A DNA stretch of 64,000 nucleotides from Turritopsis dohrnii. Its lineage: Eukaryota; Cnidaria; Hydrozoa; Anthoathecata; Oceaniidae. Positions 1 through 10,779 of the stretch are shown here, one piece after another. A program made the position numbers and the translations under genes. The DNA is taken from assembly GCA_027922465.2 (NCBI GenBank), contig BQMF02000103.1:620001-684000 (forward strand), written 5' to 3'. The notes under the pieces were generated by a model. That model saw only the letters and a program-made list of their open reading frames with translations, made no database searches and was not told the origin of the DNA. Position 1 is the stretch's first letter; every line of letters begins with the position of its first letter.

Positions 1-2853
1 AATATAACTTTTGACTTGATTCAAAATTTTTGTTCGTGCTGTTAATATTGCCATTTTATTGGCATCTGGCAAGCTTTTGTCTAATGGTATAGCACAAACT
101 GTCCGGTTGGTAAAAAAGTGACCGTAATGAAATCGACATGGAACATTTTTATATTTTCTACACGAGGTCGAGTGTCGGTGAATTTGATATTGACTGACAA
201 GTTCAAACAACTTAGGCTCATTTTCTTCATCAGGTAAGTCTGCCCTAACTATGGAATCAATGAATTCCAAATACGCCTCCTTAGTTTCAAGCGTAAGCAC
301 TGGCGGGTCTTTAGTCCACACAAAGGAATGTACATGAGGTGAGCCTCTAAATTGAAATTCTACTTTAATGACATAGAACTCTACTTTTCCTAGCGGACTG
401 TTCTTATGTAGGAGAATTTCTTTAAAAAAGGTCTCCTCTCTAAACTGAAAATGCCTAGCAGTAAGAACTGGGTTTGCATTTAATCTTCTACATTTTTCAA
501 AATAACTCAATTCCCCATCCTGTTTATCAAAGCAATTCAGTTTGTTAATAATCGATATCAGCTCATCCCATTTCAAGTCAGCGCAAGATAATGTGACAAA
601 AAAAGTAGGTAAACCTAGCTGTTTTACCATTGCTAACACATCATATAAAAAATTCTTCCAGTATGCAGGAGTACCTTTTACAGATTTCATGAATGTAAAC
701 CCTTTATCTTCTGAGATTACTGAACGAATAGCCTCACTATAGTTTCTCTGTAACTGACCAGCATTTAATGTGCCACTAACTTTACTTGTAGCTATATTCA
801 TTTGATTATAAAGGTTTGTTTGCTGGACAACATAATGGCCAAAAAAAATGAAATCTGCGTTTGAGGAAAATCGTTGTGTGTAATTAAGCAGGCGCTGATT
901 AAAATATTAGACAGGAGATAATTGAGTAGATCTAACAACCTTGTAGCCAAACTTTCCCTTTGGTAACAGGTAAGGAAATGCTTGCTCTTCACAAAAATCA
1001 TCATTAAAAAATGATGCAGGTGCTTTGTTTTCCCCTGGTGCAATATTCAAATGGGTTTCGTTTTCACTGTAAATATTTGGGATAATAACCATTTCATCAC
1101 TATTTATTCGATCATTATTCAGAGGATTTTCCTCTTCCAAATCTTCAATATCAATAGGAAATACATCTTGCTCTACAATTGCATCAATATCTGCTAATGA
1201 TAACAATTCTTTGTTTATGTTATCAATCCTAATTAAAATATTTGAGTAGAATGGATTGTTGATCTTCAAATACTGCAATGCATTTTTGACACGCTCCGGG
1301 TCAACATCTTCAAAATGAATATGACCTTTGAATGCAAGTTTTCGCTTAAGTTTTACTGGTATCACACCATTGATGTTATCTGGGAGTGGAAGACACTCAC
1401 TGACTGCATCAGCACATACAGGGACATTACAAATAGCACCTTTAATCTTTGGTTGTTCACCTTTGCCATGTATGACTACAATTTTCTTAAATAACATACG
1501 TTTGGCAATTAAAATTTTCTCAAGGTGATTGAGACGCAAAATTTCATTTGGAATTTCATCAAGCTCTAATTTATTTTTAACAGCCTGGCATGGAACTTGC
1601 TTCTTTTTAACATATTTGTCACATGTAAAACAAATGTAGTGATTGCCATCAAAACTTTCAACAAATGTGAATAAATGATAGAACTCAAATTCATAGAAAG
1701 TTTCATCAAAATTCTTGACAGTTCTTTTATATAAGCAGCGGTTGCAAACAACACAAATAAAGTAAGGCCCTTCTTTTATTGCTCTTTTAAAGACCAAAAT
1801 ACGATCTGACATATCAAAGTGTTTGGCAATTCGCTTTTTTTTACAGCTTTTGTCTTTAGCAACTTGAGCTGCCTTGCGTTTACGGCATTTTTCTTTTGCA
1901 ATATCAGTTGCATTTCTTTGTCGGCATTTTTCTTTTTCAACTTCAGCCGCTTTGCGATAACAGCACTTTTGCTTTTCAATTTCTGTTGATTTATGCTGAC
2001 GACATTTTTCTTTAGCACTTTCAGAAGCATTTCGCAGACGACATTTCTGTTTTGCACTTTCAGAAGCATTTCGCAGACGACATTTCTGTTTTGCACTTTC
2101 AGAAGAATTTCGCAGACGACATTTCTCTTTCGCACTTTCAGAAGAATTTCGCATTCTACACTTTTGTTTTTCTAAATTGGTAGACTTTCTTTTTCGACAA
2201 CTTTCTTTCTCAATAGTATTCTTTCTTAACTTACGATAATTTAAATATAGATTAACTGAGGGGTCAGTTTTAGATATTGTAAGATAATGAATTTCAAACT
2301 GTACATTTTCATCATTTCTTTCTAAGTAGTTTTCAATAATAAACATCTCTAGTGAATTCATAGTCTTAAACTTCAATAGAATTGAAAATCCATTTGGGCA
2401 TGACCTCCCTTGAGCATTTCTACTATGGGAATCAAATATAAAATACCACTTTTGAGTCCACAATACACTAAAACATATGCCTTTCAATAAGATCAGTACT
2501 CCATTATAACAAGAAGGGATATTTTGCTCAAATAGCACACCAGTTTTGCTGGTGCCATTTATGAGGCCAATTTTTTCATCAGCATAACGAATATCAATAG
2601 ACGAATTGAGTACAGATAAAGTTTTCGGAAGTTCAGCTATCATTAAATATGTATTTTTATTGAGGGATTTGTAGATTTCATCCCCCTTTTTAATAATAAA
2701 ATCCAAATCATAGGATGTCCAATGCCCTGGGCTTTTCACATGAGTAAATGCAACTGACATCAGAGAACAGCATGTGCATTGTTGACCAGCAGATTCACCA
2801 AAAATTTGGTGTCCTTGATGAAAAGACCCTTGTATGGTTTTTAAAACTGACAT
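1..2853 (-). pseudogene. Helitron replication initiator (Rep) protein, one internal stop; runs off left edge
   Basis: Minus-strand reading frame from an ATG at 2853. Residues 1-648 run to a TAA at 907-909, and the same frame then stays open to base 1. Removing nothing but this stop gives a continuous Helitron protein, so it is a single nonsense change and not a frameshift. Residues 1-190 look like a papain-fold cysteine protease of the OTU or herpes-tegument-protease type seen in some Helitrons: Gln13 in FHQGH, Cys26 in GQQCTC, Asp141/His143 in FDSHSRN. Residues 215-335 are a 14-residue Cys/Arg/Lys tandem repeat (unit like EKCRLRNSSESAK). Two CxxC pairs follow (C367/C370, C408/C411), then a region like DUF6570. 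Beyond the stop is the Helitron-like N domain with CADLKWDEL and the HUH pair in GSPHVHSFVW (codons near 328-336). The catalytic Tyr and Pif1-type helicase would lie left of base 1. Transposition role is family knowledge; the protease role is inference. Confidence 0.88.
1840..2215 (-). repeat. 42-bp coding tandem repeat inside the Helitron gene
   Basis: A 42-bp unit (14 codons) is repeated about eight to nine times. The middle units around 2023-2150 are nearly identical at DNA level; outer units are more diverged. It encodes the basic, Cys-containing repeats of the Helitron protein. Confidence 0.85.
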
Positions 2854-2980
2854 ATCAATTAGTAATGACTAATCGTGTCAAAAGTATTGTCAGAGATATT
2901 GTAACTAATTATATCAATGGTGGTACAGTTTTTAATTTTTCGGTTGTGGTACATTGACCAAGCAGTATACATTGACTGCT

Positions 2981-3071
2981 GCCGCAGACCCTATCAGTGA
3001 CACGGTGGTATAATAGAGAATCGAAAATGCCGCAGACCCTATCAGTGACACAGTGGTATAATAGAGAATCG
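2981..3071. repeat. Two-copy tandem repeat, 48-bp period
   Basis: The unit beginning GCCGCAGACCCTATCAGTGA occurs at 2981 and again at 3029, with one substitution in the shared stretch. It lies just upstream of the Helitron start codon, so it may be part of the element's non-coding end. Confidence 0.85.
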
Positions 3072-3457
3072 GAACCTGAAATGGAAACGGCAAGAATAGA
3101 ATTAAAGCAGTTAAAAAATACAGGATATACCTAAAATTTTCGTTTGAAGAAATCACAGAGCGACCATATGACAACAACACACTTTGATCTAACTTTCATA
3201 CGGGTCTTTTCGAAAGATGAGGCGATATTATAAAATACAGACCGTTATACTTTTATTGTTTTGGGAAATATATTTATATCTATATTATTTGTAAAATATA
3301 TATGTTACAAATTATTATTCTATTAATAATTTCATTTTACTAAAAAGTTTTAAAACCGCATTTTTTAGCTTTTTTTCCAATACAGTTTCATTCAGCAAAA
3401 TTAATCTATCAAAAAGCGCAAGTCTCGAAACTGGTGAGCTGTAAATCATAGACTAAC
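3072..3457. other. AT-rich stretch, no gene seen
   Basis: No plausible exon, RNA gene or paired terminal repeat was found here. Confidence 0.5.
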
Positions 3458-3630
3458 TGCCATTTCGGCCGGAGTAGTAGTAGTAGGAGGAGTAGGAGCC
3501 CGCGGGTGTTTTAATACGGTATTCGCTTTCGCTGCTACCGTAATTATCATTTTCACTTGAAATACCTGATTTTGGTTTTCAGTTATCGGGAATAGCGATT
3601 TATTTTGAATGATTCCGTCCGACAAAAATA
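3458..3630 (+). repeat. Dispersed repeat copy with GC-rich GTAGTAGGAGG patch and one conserved box
   Basis: The first 100 bp match, in inverted orientation, 45245-45347: both have a GTAGGAGGAGTAGGAG patch, then GGGTGTT, then CGCTTTC and ATTTTCAC in the same order. At 3614-3624 it carries the box TCCGTCCGACA that is arrayed at 5785-8538. Function unknown. Confidence 0.6.
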
Positions 3631-4198
3631 GATAAAAAACTACTTCACCTCCAGCAACCTCCAAAACATCAATAAAATTCTTATTTTTTTCTACTAATCT
3701 CTTACCAACTTACTTAATTTAGAATTCAGTAGCCTTCTAACGCCACTTGCATGTTTTCTCCAATAACAAATAATCATTCAATTTATCGTCGAAATAAAGT
3801 TTTCGTAACACTACCAAAGCTTTCACGCTTTAAGTGCTGGTCAAACAAACACAACATTTCATGCAACATTCAATGAAACATCTGCAAAAGTGTTGCAATC
3901 GTTTGAGAGGGTGTTTATTTACTTGTAAAATTGTCTCTAAAACATTTCATTATCGGAAACAAATAATGTCTTTTCAAAATAAATACCATCATGCTAACCA
4001 TTCGATTTGACGTTCAATTTAACGTTCATAATTGAAAATGTTTTATGAAATGTTGCTTTGATATGCCAAATCAATACAACATTATAAAAAAAGTTGCAAC
4101 ATTACTACAGCACGTTATGATGTAGTCATGCAATACTGTTGCATGGCCGTGCAATATCAGACAACATTGGTGTCAAACAGATGCAAAAATTGCATCGA
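3631..4198. other. No gene; many GCAACATT/AATGTTGC words
   Basis: The stretch 3840-4190 repeats short AACATT and TTGCAA words in both orientations, which may be a decayed repeat. No reliable terminal repeats were defined. Confidence 0.4.
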
Positions 4199-4291
4199 AT
4201 TAGCCACATTCCCGGAACGCGGTCGCAAGCGAGTGGGGAGATATTTTTTTAAAAATGGTAGACTTCACTTTCGTTTTCAATACAATTCGCA

Positions 4292-4630
4292 ATGAATGTG
4301 AGTACTGTGAGAAAAATAAACAAGTTTACTAAAGAAGAAGCAGAGAAATGGCTTCGAAATATAGGCCTAGTTGTTTCAGGTACAAAAGAAGAGCTGATCG
4401 ACCGAATCAAAAAGTACAAGCGTTATCCTAAGCTTGTGGAAAAGCTCCAAGCTAAAGCCAAACGAAACTTCTCTTTTCAGTACAGTTTAGATCCTGTTAC
4501 AATACCTTCTGCAAATGCTCGATGGTGTGTTTTTGGTGATGTTTTTGTATTTTTATCAGCATTTTCATTTGTAACAGCTGGCTTTTTACGAAGAGATCTT
4601 ATAGATTTTTGTTTGACTTCACTTTGTTGA
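4292..4630 (+). pseudogene. SAP-like N-terminal fragment of the second ISL2EU-type protein
   Basis: 112 codons from ATG 4292. Residues 10-52 (FTKEEAEKWLRNIGL, then TKEELIDRIKKYK) look like a SAP-type helix-extended-helix DNA-binding motif. Such N-termini are familiar ahead of YqaJ-nuclease proteins in cnidarian transposons. After about residue 75 the frame runs antisense through the THAP gene and becomes hydrophobic nonsense, so the deletion junction lies near 4520-4540. Not expected to be functional. Confidence 0.6.
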
Positions 4631-4900
4631 CATTTTAAAAAGAGAGTTTGCAGCATAGAGTTTTCTCTTTATTGGTACATCAGGCAGATCATTAGGATTT
4701 TTTCTCTTACCTGAACTCCAATGTTCAGCACATATGTGGCCATATTTCCAATTAAAGCCAGTTGTTTTAAAAATCCTCTCGTACTCCTTTTGTAACGTAA
4801 TGTCTTTTGGCAGCCTGTAAAACTTGATTGGTTTACCATGAGAATCCTTTTTCCTGTATGTGTTGAAACATAAACTGGAGCTGCAATACTTCTTACCCAT
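4619..4900 (-). pseudogene. THAP-type C2CH zinc-finger fragment of a transposase
   Basis: The frame opens at 4981, but the internal ATG at 4900 puts the THAP domain at the N-terminus, as usual (93 residues). The pattern is C-x4-C (KKYCSSSLC), then FYRLP, then W and C-x2-H (NWKYGHICAEHW). This is the four-ligand C2CH set plus the conserved Pro and Trp of THAP domains, which bind transposon ends. The catalytic DDE region that should follow is absent; a TGA ends the frame at 4619. Confidence 0.78.
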
Positions 4901-5013
4901 ACTTTCACTTTTATGATTATTTTGATTATAAAAATTTCCGAAATGACGGATAGTGAAAAATTTGTCCTCCCCACCCCCCATTAGTTCCCAGATTCTTTTT
5001 CGGAATGTGGCTA

Positions 5014-5315
5014 ATGTAGCATAAAATGCTTGTGTGAGTAAACAACATGTGTTTTTCCTAGTTTAGTCTTCGTTTTAGATTTTGTATTTGCAATGCAGCG
5101 ATTTTAAAACATTTGCGATTCGAATGTTTACATTTTTGTTATTTGTTGTCATGAATTATCATAATTATCTGACGAAAACCACTGCGCCTTGTGTCTTGAG
5201 GTATACCATATCAAAGATGAAAAATGGCTGCAATGCCCTGGTTTATGTCAGGAATGGCTTCATGGTCATTGTTTCTTTGAGTAGATTTACAACTTGAAGT
5301 ATTTTTTCTGTGATA
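5014..5315. other. No gene seen between two transposons
   Basis: No conserved protein pattern or paired repeat was found in this spacer. Confidence 0.4.
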
Positions 5316-5784
5316 CCTTAAGTGTATTTGAATTCGCGCAGTACTCATTTTCGCGCGGACTTAAATTCGCGCATTTTAAATTCGCGCGCCCAAAAAAGAT
5401 ATATTAGCGCGGATTTGAATTCGCGCATCTTATGGAAGATAAAAAGCAGTAGATTAAACAATGACACGCACATAAAAGGATCAGGAAGAAGAGGTCCTTT
5501 TCTTTTTAACGCATGTATTATCAATAGTCATAAAATACTCATAGTATTTATACTATTCAACAGTTATTTCCAGTTCCATGAAAGGATCTTCATTTTTAAG
5601 CGGGGCATATTTTGTAATTCGTCATCACACAGCCTTGAAATTGTTTTTCCAAAAATTGATAAACTTCGGTGATGGAAGATAAGTATTGACACCCAAGAAC
5701 AAGAAAAAACAAAAGATGTATAGATTAGATATGTTTTTATGTTATTTTCACGCCCTTCTTCATCGCATATGGTAGGATTTAGAC

Positions 5785-6311
5785 TGTCGGACGGATTTTT
5801 ACAAATCGATATTTTTTGAGTTAATTAACCATTTGATTATTTAATATTTTTAGCATTTATGAAAGCTCTTGTCAAATGAATCGCAACAATGTAATAAATA
5901 GTTTCAAAACTCATATGATTATTTTTCTAATCCTAGAACTTTGTGGCAAGTCCGTCCGACAGATTTATTTGTATCGACTTTTTTATGTATAGGAATTAAA
6001 AATAGTGAAGCAGCTGTAAAAACCATCGAGATCATCAACCTAACTAGCATAGATTCAATTTCAGCTTTCCAAAATTTGTTTAAGTGTGCCATTTTAAGTT
6101 AACTTGAGCATAAAGCATTTAGTCCGTCCGACAGATCTATTGTAACTTTAATAATAGTTACCATATTGATATAAACGACCAGCAGTGCCAAATTAAGTTT
6201 TCTTATTTCCATTATTTGTGGCCAAAATGTCTATTAAAGCCGTTTTCACGGCATAAAAAGAAAATGAGGACATGAAAATTAGGGTAGCAAAGCATGAAAA
6301 TCCGTCCGACA
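5785..6311. repeat. Box array 1: four conserved 11-bp boxes at 166-178 bp spacing
   Basis: Box TCCGTCCGACA at 5951-5961, 6123-6133 and 6301-6311 (plus), and its complement at 5785-5795. Starts are 166, 172 and 178 bp apart. By eye the DNA between boxes shows little similarity from unit to unit, so the box appears selectively kept or recently homogenised. Confidence 0.75.
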
Positions 6312-6841
6312 GTTATATGTTTGTTTTATTATTTTACCGCTAATCTATCGATTGGTTACGTTTTAAACATATACAAAACCTAAGTTTGTTGTACCTTTTC
6401 ACCGTGTACGAATGGGTACGTTACAACTGTAAAGAAACCATTGCATTGCTGTTTGAAAGATACCATTACAGTGTAGTTTGACGTAATACAATTCATTGAA
6501 AAAGATTTTTTTAATTTCTTGTATTGTTTTGAACACTGATGTTTGGAGGCAACCTCGAACCCAGGGTTTCTTGCCTTTTCGATATACGGATGGCGGCGAA
6601 GAAGACCCTGGTCCCGGCTGCTGCGTTCTCTGATTTCATTGGTTCAGCAGGATTCTCGAATAATTTAAGCAGCGCGTTGTTTATCAAAATGGTAAACGCA
6701 GAAGCGAGAATGAAAGTCCGAGCATAAAGCTTCAGAAAGTTTGTTATTCCCGAGCGATCCCAACCCTTTATGACAATAGACTTATGGTTTTGCATGTAGT
6801 CGTAGAAAGACGTTATCCACTTGGCATGGAGTGGCTTTAAA

Positions 6842-7627
6842 ATGCTCAACTTTGAATCGAATTTTACTTCTTCTGGATTAACTTTCGAACGTTGTGGCTC
6901 ATGTCTTTATTTCGATGCACAAACAGTCATGGAGGACGGCAAGTGTATATGGTGTGACACATTAACAAAGTACCGATGTTTAAAATGTGACAAATTTGCA
7001 TGTAATAAAAGCCTTGACTGTTCAGTATTTGTATCCGAGAGTTATGCAGGATGGATGTCTGGATCTCGTGTAGCTCTTTGCAAGAAATGTGAAATCTTGG
7101 AAACTTGGAACGAACAAGAAGAGGAAGTTGTTGTCACCGAAGAAAATGGGAATATTCCGGATGGAGAAGGCGATTTCTTTGAATTCGCTTGTGCGTCTCG
7201 TGGTTTTCACGAATATCGAAAAACGTGGACTCCAAGATTGGGGAACAAACTTTCCATAGCATATGAAAAAGATAACGTGTATGATCCATATGCCATGGCA
7301 TTATTTCAAGACACTAAAACTACGATAACTGGATTAAAAGTAGTTGGACACCTGCCAAGAGAAGTCTCTAGATTTTGTAAATTTTTTCTTGATTATGGGG
7401 GAAAACTTAGTGCTCAAGTGCGATACACAAAATATAGAAGATCACCCCTTCCACAAGGCGGTTTAGAAATTCCAATTACATTACGAATTATCAGAAAAGA
7501 CGCCCCTCAAAAGGTGTTTGAAAAGATGAAAGAATTGGTGATGAAGGTTTATTTAGAACCAGAGAAGATACCACTCGTTACAGAAAATCTTGAGAGTGAT
7601 GACTCTGAGGAACGCTTTGAGTTTTGA
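6842..7627 (+). CDS. Zinc-finger plus HIRAN-domain protein, transposon-borne
   Basis: Single-exon gene. The frame opens at a TTG at 6821, but the first ATG is at 6842, giving 261 residues. The N-terminal 90 residues carry Cys pairs that suggest one or two zinc sites (CGSC, CIWC, CLKC, CKKC). Residues about 115-225 match the HIRAN fold: FFEFACASRGFHEYRKTW, then NVYDPYAM, then VGHLPREVSRF, then GGLEIPITL. HIRAN domains bind 3' single-stranded DNA ends in HLTF-type proteins, and stand-alone HIRAN genes are common in cnidarian mobile elements. The tail is acidic (DDSEERFEF). It sits between the element's inverted ends with no other gene. Intact frame; cellular role unknown. Confidence 0.75.
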   Translation: MLNFESNFTSSGLTFERCGSCLYFDAQTVMEDGKCIWCDTLTKYRCLKCDKFACNKSLDCSVFVSESYAGWMSGSRVALCKKCEILETWNEQEEEVVVTEENGNIPDGEGDFFEFACASRGFHEYRKTWTPRLGNKLSIAYEKDNVYDPYAMALFQDTKTTITGLKVVGHLPREVSRFCKFFLDYGGKLSAQVRYTKYRRSPLPQGGLEIPITLRIIRKDAPQKVFEKMKELVMKVYLEPEKIPLVTENLESDDSEERFEF

Positions 7628-7822
7628 TTCGTGTGTAAGAACAGATTATGCCATTTGCGAAAGAAAAACTATGGACTCTTTATTTTTCCGTTTGACCTAT
7701 TCGCGCGTACTCATTTTCGCGCAGTACTTAAATTCGCGCACTAAAGGCTGCGCGAAAAATAGTACTGCGCGAATTTAAATACACTTAAGGTATTCGATGT
7801 TCCTTTTGATTTATTCACTTTT

Positions 7823-8538
7823 TGTCGGACGGAAGATTTGAATGATATAAGTCAGTTTATAGCTTTTCCTGGTTTCCTGTTGGTATAAAACTATAATGCC
7901 TTTTGTATTTACGCCTTGATGAAAATAGCTAATTACCCTTGCCTTTTCATCTTTCAAAACGCATCATAATTACAGTTTTTCCAGTTTTTCTGTATTTTTT
8001 TGTCGGACGGAAACTGATTAAATGGCGCGTTAATATCTTATAAAACTTAAACATTGGCCCCTTTTATCATGGCAATATGTTGGAGACACTTTCTAAGAAT
8101 AAGAATTAGGTCGTTCTGCCCAAAAAAATCTTTATACATTTATGAGTACACATCGCTTTCGTCCGACAATTCCGTCCGACAAAACTTCCATTAGGGTGAA
8201 TTTCGCTACATGTTCATTATGTGCATGTTAAATATTGTTCATATCGTTTAGTATATACTAAGTTATTATTTTAGACATATCTCGTATGGAACTTCATATT
8301 ATTTTCGATAGAATAGCTAAAAAAAAACCATTAGTTTCGTTCAATATCAATTTCTATCGATTCCGTCCCACAATTTACTTCTGCTTGCCATAGTATAAAA
8401 GGAAAAACGTTTTCGACCTCACTTTTAATTGTTTTGAAAGAAATTTGGTCTATACCAGCTAATCAACACTTAAAAATAGCACAGCTGTTCCTCTAAAGTT
8501 TTCAGTAAGCGTTTAAAGCATCGATTTTCCGTCCGCCA
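7823..8538. repeat. Box array 2: five box positions, one doubled, 166-191 bp apart
   Basis: Complement-strand boxes at 7823-7833 and 8001-8011; a plus-strand doublet at 8158-8168 (one mismatch) and 8171-8181; then one-mismatch plus boxes at 8362-8372 and 8528-8538. Start spacings are 178, 170, 191 and 166. This array begins 33 bp outside the HIRAN element, so the boxes are not confined to it. Confidence 0.72.
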
Positions 8539-8554
8539 ATTAACTGAATAAAAA

Positions 8555-8860
8555 AACATTGCTCGCCACCCATGTTCAGCCTGCGTGTGTCACCTTCCAA
8601 AGGGTTTACGAACAATCAAATTAAGGAATTGATGTTACCATTTTGTGGAGCTGCAACAACTAAGCAAGAAACTGTATAGGATCATATGTCTATGCCGTGT
8701 CATTTCGAAGATATGGTCGATCAAATGTTTCGATGAAGTCATAGAGCCCTGTCCCCAAACATTTTGCCTAAATTTTTTCGTCACCCCATGGTCTATATGG
8801 TGGACCCCGAAAAACGTCAGTTATCCTTACAGACAAACAAACAGAGAATTGGCTATTATT
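8555..8860 (+). repeat. Dispersed repeat, copy also at 41235-41525
   Basis: Shares, in order, GCTCGCC, CCCATGTTCAGC, AAATTAAGGAATTG, TTTTTCGTCACCCCAT, GGACCCC and AACGTCAGTTA with the complement of 41235-41525. It ends in GACAAACAAACAGAGAATTG, the complement of the TTTG/TCTG-rich repeat at 40385-40540. The element at 8861-9477 interrupts its end. Confidence 0.65.
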
Positions 8861-9477
8861 CCCAGCGGGCACAAGACGTCTTTGAGACGTCTTATTTTAA
8901 TCGTAAAATGGTCGTTTGCTTTCCAGATCATTTTGGGACGTCGTAGGGACGTCTGAAACAGGACGTCGCAATTGGGATCCTTTTACGACGTTTTTGGGAC
9001 GTCTTTATACGGATTGAATAACGACCTTCGAAACAATTATAAACTTAAGATCATTTTGGGACGTCGTAGGGACGTCTGAAACGGGACGTCGCAATTGGGA
9101 TCCTTTAACGACGTTTTTGGGACGTTCTGTTCAGATTCAATAACGACCTTTCTAAAGCAATCAGTCTGTATAGAATAATTTATTGTAAATGTTTTTAAAC
9201 GTCTTGACAACAAGCAGCGGTGGCATAACGGTTACGAGTTCGGCTGACACACCAGAGGTTCCAGGTTCGGGTCCGCCTGTGGCCTATTATAGTTTTTGAA
9301 AGAGTAAATTTCATAATCCTGCGACGTCGTTACGATGTCGTTGGGATGTCATCGAGACGTCTCAATGAAGATGTAATTGGGACGTCTTTTGAGATTCGCG
9401 ACCATTTTGCGACGTGTTAGGGACGTCTTGAAAAGACGTCTTTACGACGTCTTTACGACGTCTTTGTGCCCGCTGGG
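8861..9477. mobile_element. 617-bp TIR element rich in GACGTC
   Basis: Ends CCCAGCGGGCACAA and TTGTGCCCGCTGGG are perfect inverted repeats. GACGTC or its near-forms recur more than 15 times inside. The flanks (left GGCTATTATT, right TTAATACAT) compared with the uninterrupted repeat at 40460 (GGCTATTAATA when complemented) suggest a TTA target duplication plus two extra bases on the left. Non-autonomous; superfamily not established. Confidence 0.72.
9214..9283 (+). other. tRNA-like relic (Pol III A and B boxes) inside the TIR element
   Basis: A-box TGGCATAACGG at 9221 and B-box GGTTCGGGTCC at 9264 are spaced as in a tRNA. The acceptor strands GCAGCGG and CTGTGGC pair at six of seven positions counting wobble. 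The T stem and anticodon stem pair poorly, so this is a tRNA-derived (SINE-like) relic and not a working tRNA. Confidence 0.45.
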
Positions 9478-9957
9478 TTAATACATAGATAATGTAAATC
9501 AGCATGTAAGATATATTACTATATTTATACTGAAATCAACAGACTAAATTTTATGCAAGTCATATATTGAGTAAATAACTTTTGTGCTTAAGCAGTTTCA
9601 GTTGTATCACTTTTTTATGCTATCTCAAATGTTCCTTTAATGACAGATGGTGCAGTTAGCAATGCCCTGTAAACATCCAAACATAGGTATTATTACTTAT
9701 TATATATGGTTCATAGCATATTCTTTTTATTAAAATTTCATGAGGTCAATATAGTAACTTTCTTTGTATTGAGACTTTCTGAAATCTTCATGCATTTATT
9801 TATTAGATGTATTCAGCAAAAAACTTCATATGGATTCCTCTCCTGATGTGGGAAAAGTTAATTCACAACATAGCTTTATTCATTATGAACCCTTCATTTT
9901 CTTCTTCTTCATGCATATTTCTCCCTTAGAAAATTTCTCAAATTTCTCAAGGTCAGG
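9478..9957. other. AT-rich spacer, nothing identified
   Basis: I looked here for the missing first exon of peroxidase gene 1 and did not find one. Confidence 0.45.
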
Positions 9958-10779
9958 TAAAGGCTAAAATACACTATCATTTTTCAATGATCATTGAAAA
10001 ATGACAGTGTATTCAGGAAAAAATGTCGTTTTTTAAACTCTAATTTTCTAATTTTTTTTTTCTATTGTTTCGAGTCGAATCTATTGTTTTCGCGCACGTG
10101 TTCGGTTCACGCACTGTGAATTTATACGCTAACATAAACGAAAACAACATTTTGAAGACTTTTACACGCGAAAATGACGACGTGAGAAGCAACTGAAACA
10201 TTTATTGAAATTTGGAGGAGTCAACCAAGTTTTAATCGCATGTAAACGGCTTCGCAAAATTCAGGGATGAACTGAGACAATGTGCTTTAACTTGAACAGG
10301 GATTGGGTCTCGTGTTTTTTTCGTAATATCAACGTCTATGAGATGAAGCAGCTCATCGAAAATACTCGGTGGCATTCTTAAAAATCTCGTATATTCTGCG
10401 ATTTCCCCCACGCGTAGTTCATGAATGAGGATATTATAGATGCCAAGTTCATTTCGTCTATACAGGGGCGGATCCAGGGTTAGGCAACTCAGGCCAATGC
10501 CTAACCCAAAAACAGTTAAATAATGTTTTTCACAAATTGAAAAAGGTATTCTATTACAATAATCAGAAAATAATCGAAAATATCAAGAGATTCCCGCAAC
10601 AATCCGATATCCTTTCTTTTTCGCAAATAGGATTATTCTCCGGCGAGGCGCGGCGCGCGCCATGATGTTACAAATTAATGTTTTTTACAGCTTGAGTTTA
10701 TAGGTATTGATTCTGCCCGGAAAACGACTTCTCATAGTTACATTGACAACACAGACTAGTGCCTAACGCTCACCTAGGC

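Larger units (their letters stand above)
4201..5013. mobile_element. ISL2EU-like DNA transposon, internal deletion derivative
   Basis: The ends are inverted repeats TAGCCACATTCC (4201-4212 and complement at 5002-5013), followed by weaker pairing out to a shared GTGGGGAG. The dinucleotide AT flanks both sides (4199-4200, 5014-5015), the 2-bp duplication known for ISL2EU. The left end encodes a SAP-like N-terminus reading inward; the right end encodes a THAP zinc finger reading inward. ISL2EU elements carry a transposase plus a second YqaJ-nuclease protein. At 813 bp this copy has lost both catalytic parts. Superfamily assignment is inference from TSD and gene ends. Confidence 0.62.
5316..7790 (+). 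mobile_element. 2.5-kb TIR element carrying a HIRAN-domain gene
   Basis: Left end CCTTAAGTGTATTTGAATTC (5316) and right end ending GAATTTAAATACACTTAAGG (7790) are inverted copies, flanked by TA on both sides (5314-5315, 7791-7792). Inside each end are several AATTCGCGC/GCGCGAATT words (5331-5425, 7700-7775), as subterminal repeats. The element holds one gene (6842-7627) and four copies of the 11-bp box (5785-6311). The ends resemble those of the element at 50683-51422, which also starts CCTTA with TA flanks. No transposase is visible, so movement would need a partner element. Confidence 0.72.
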
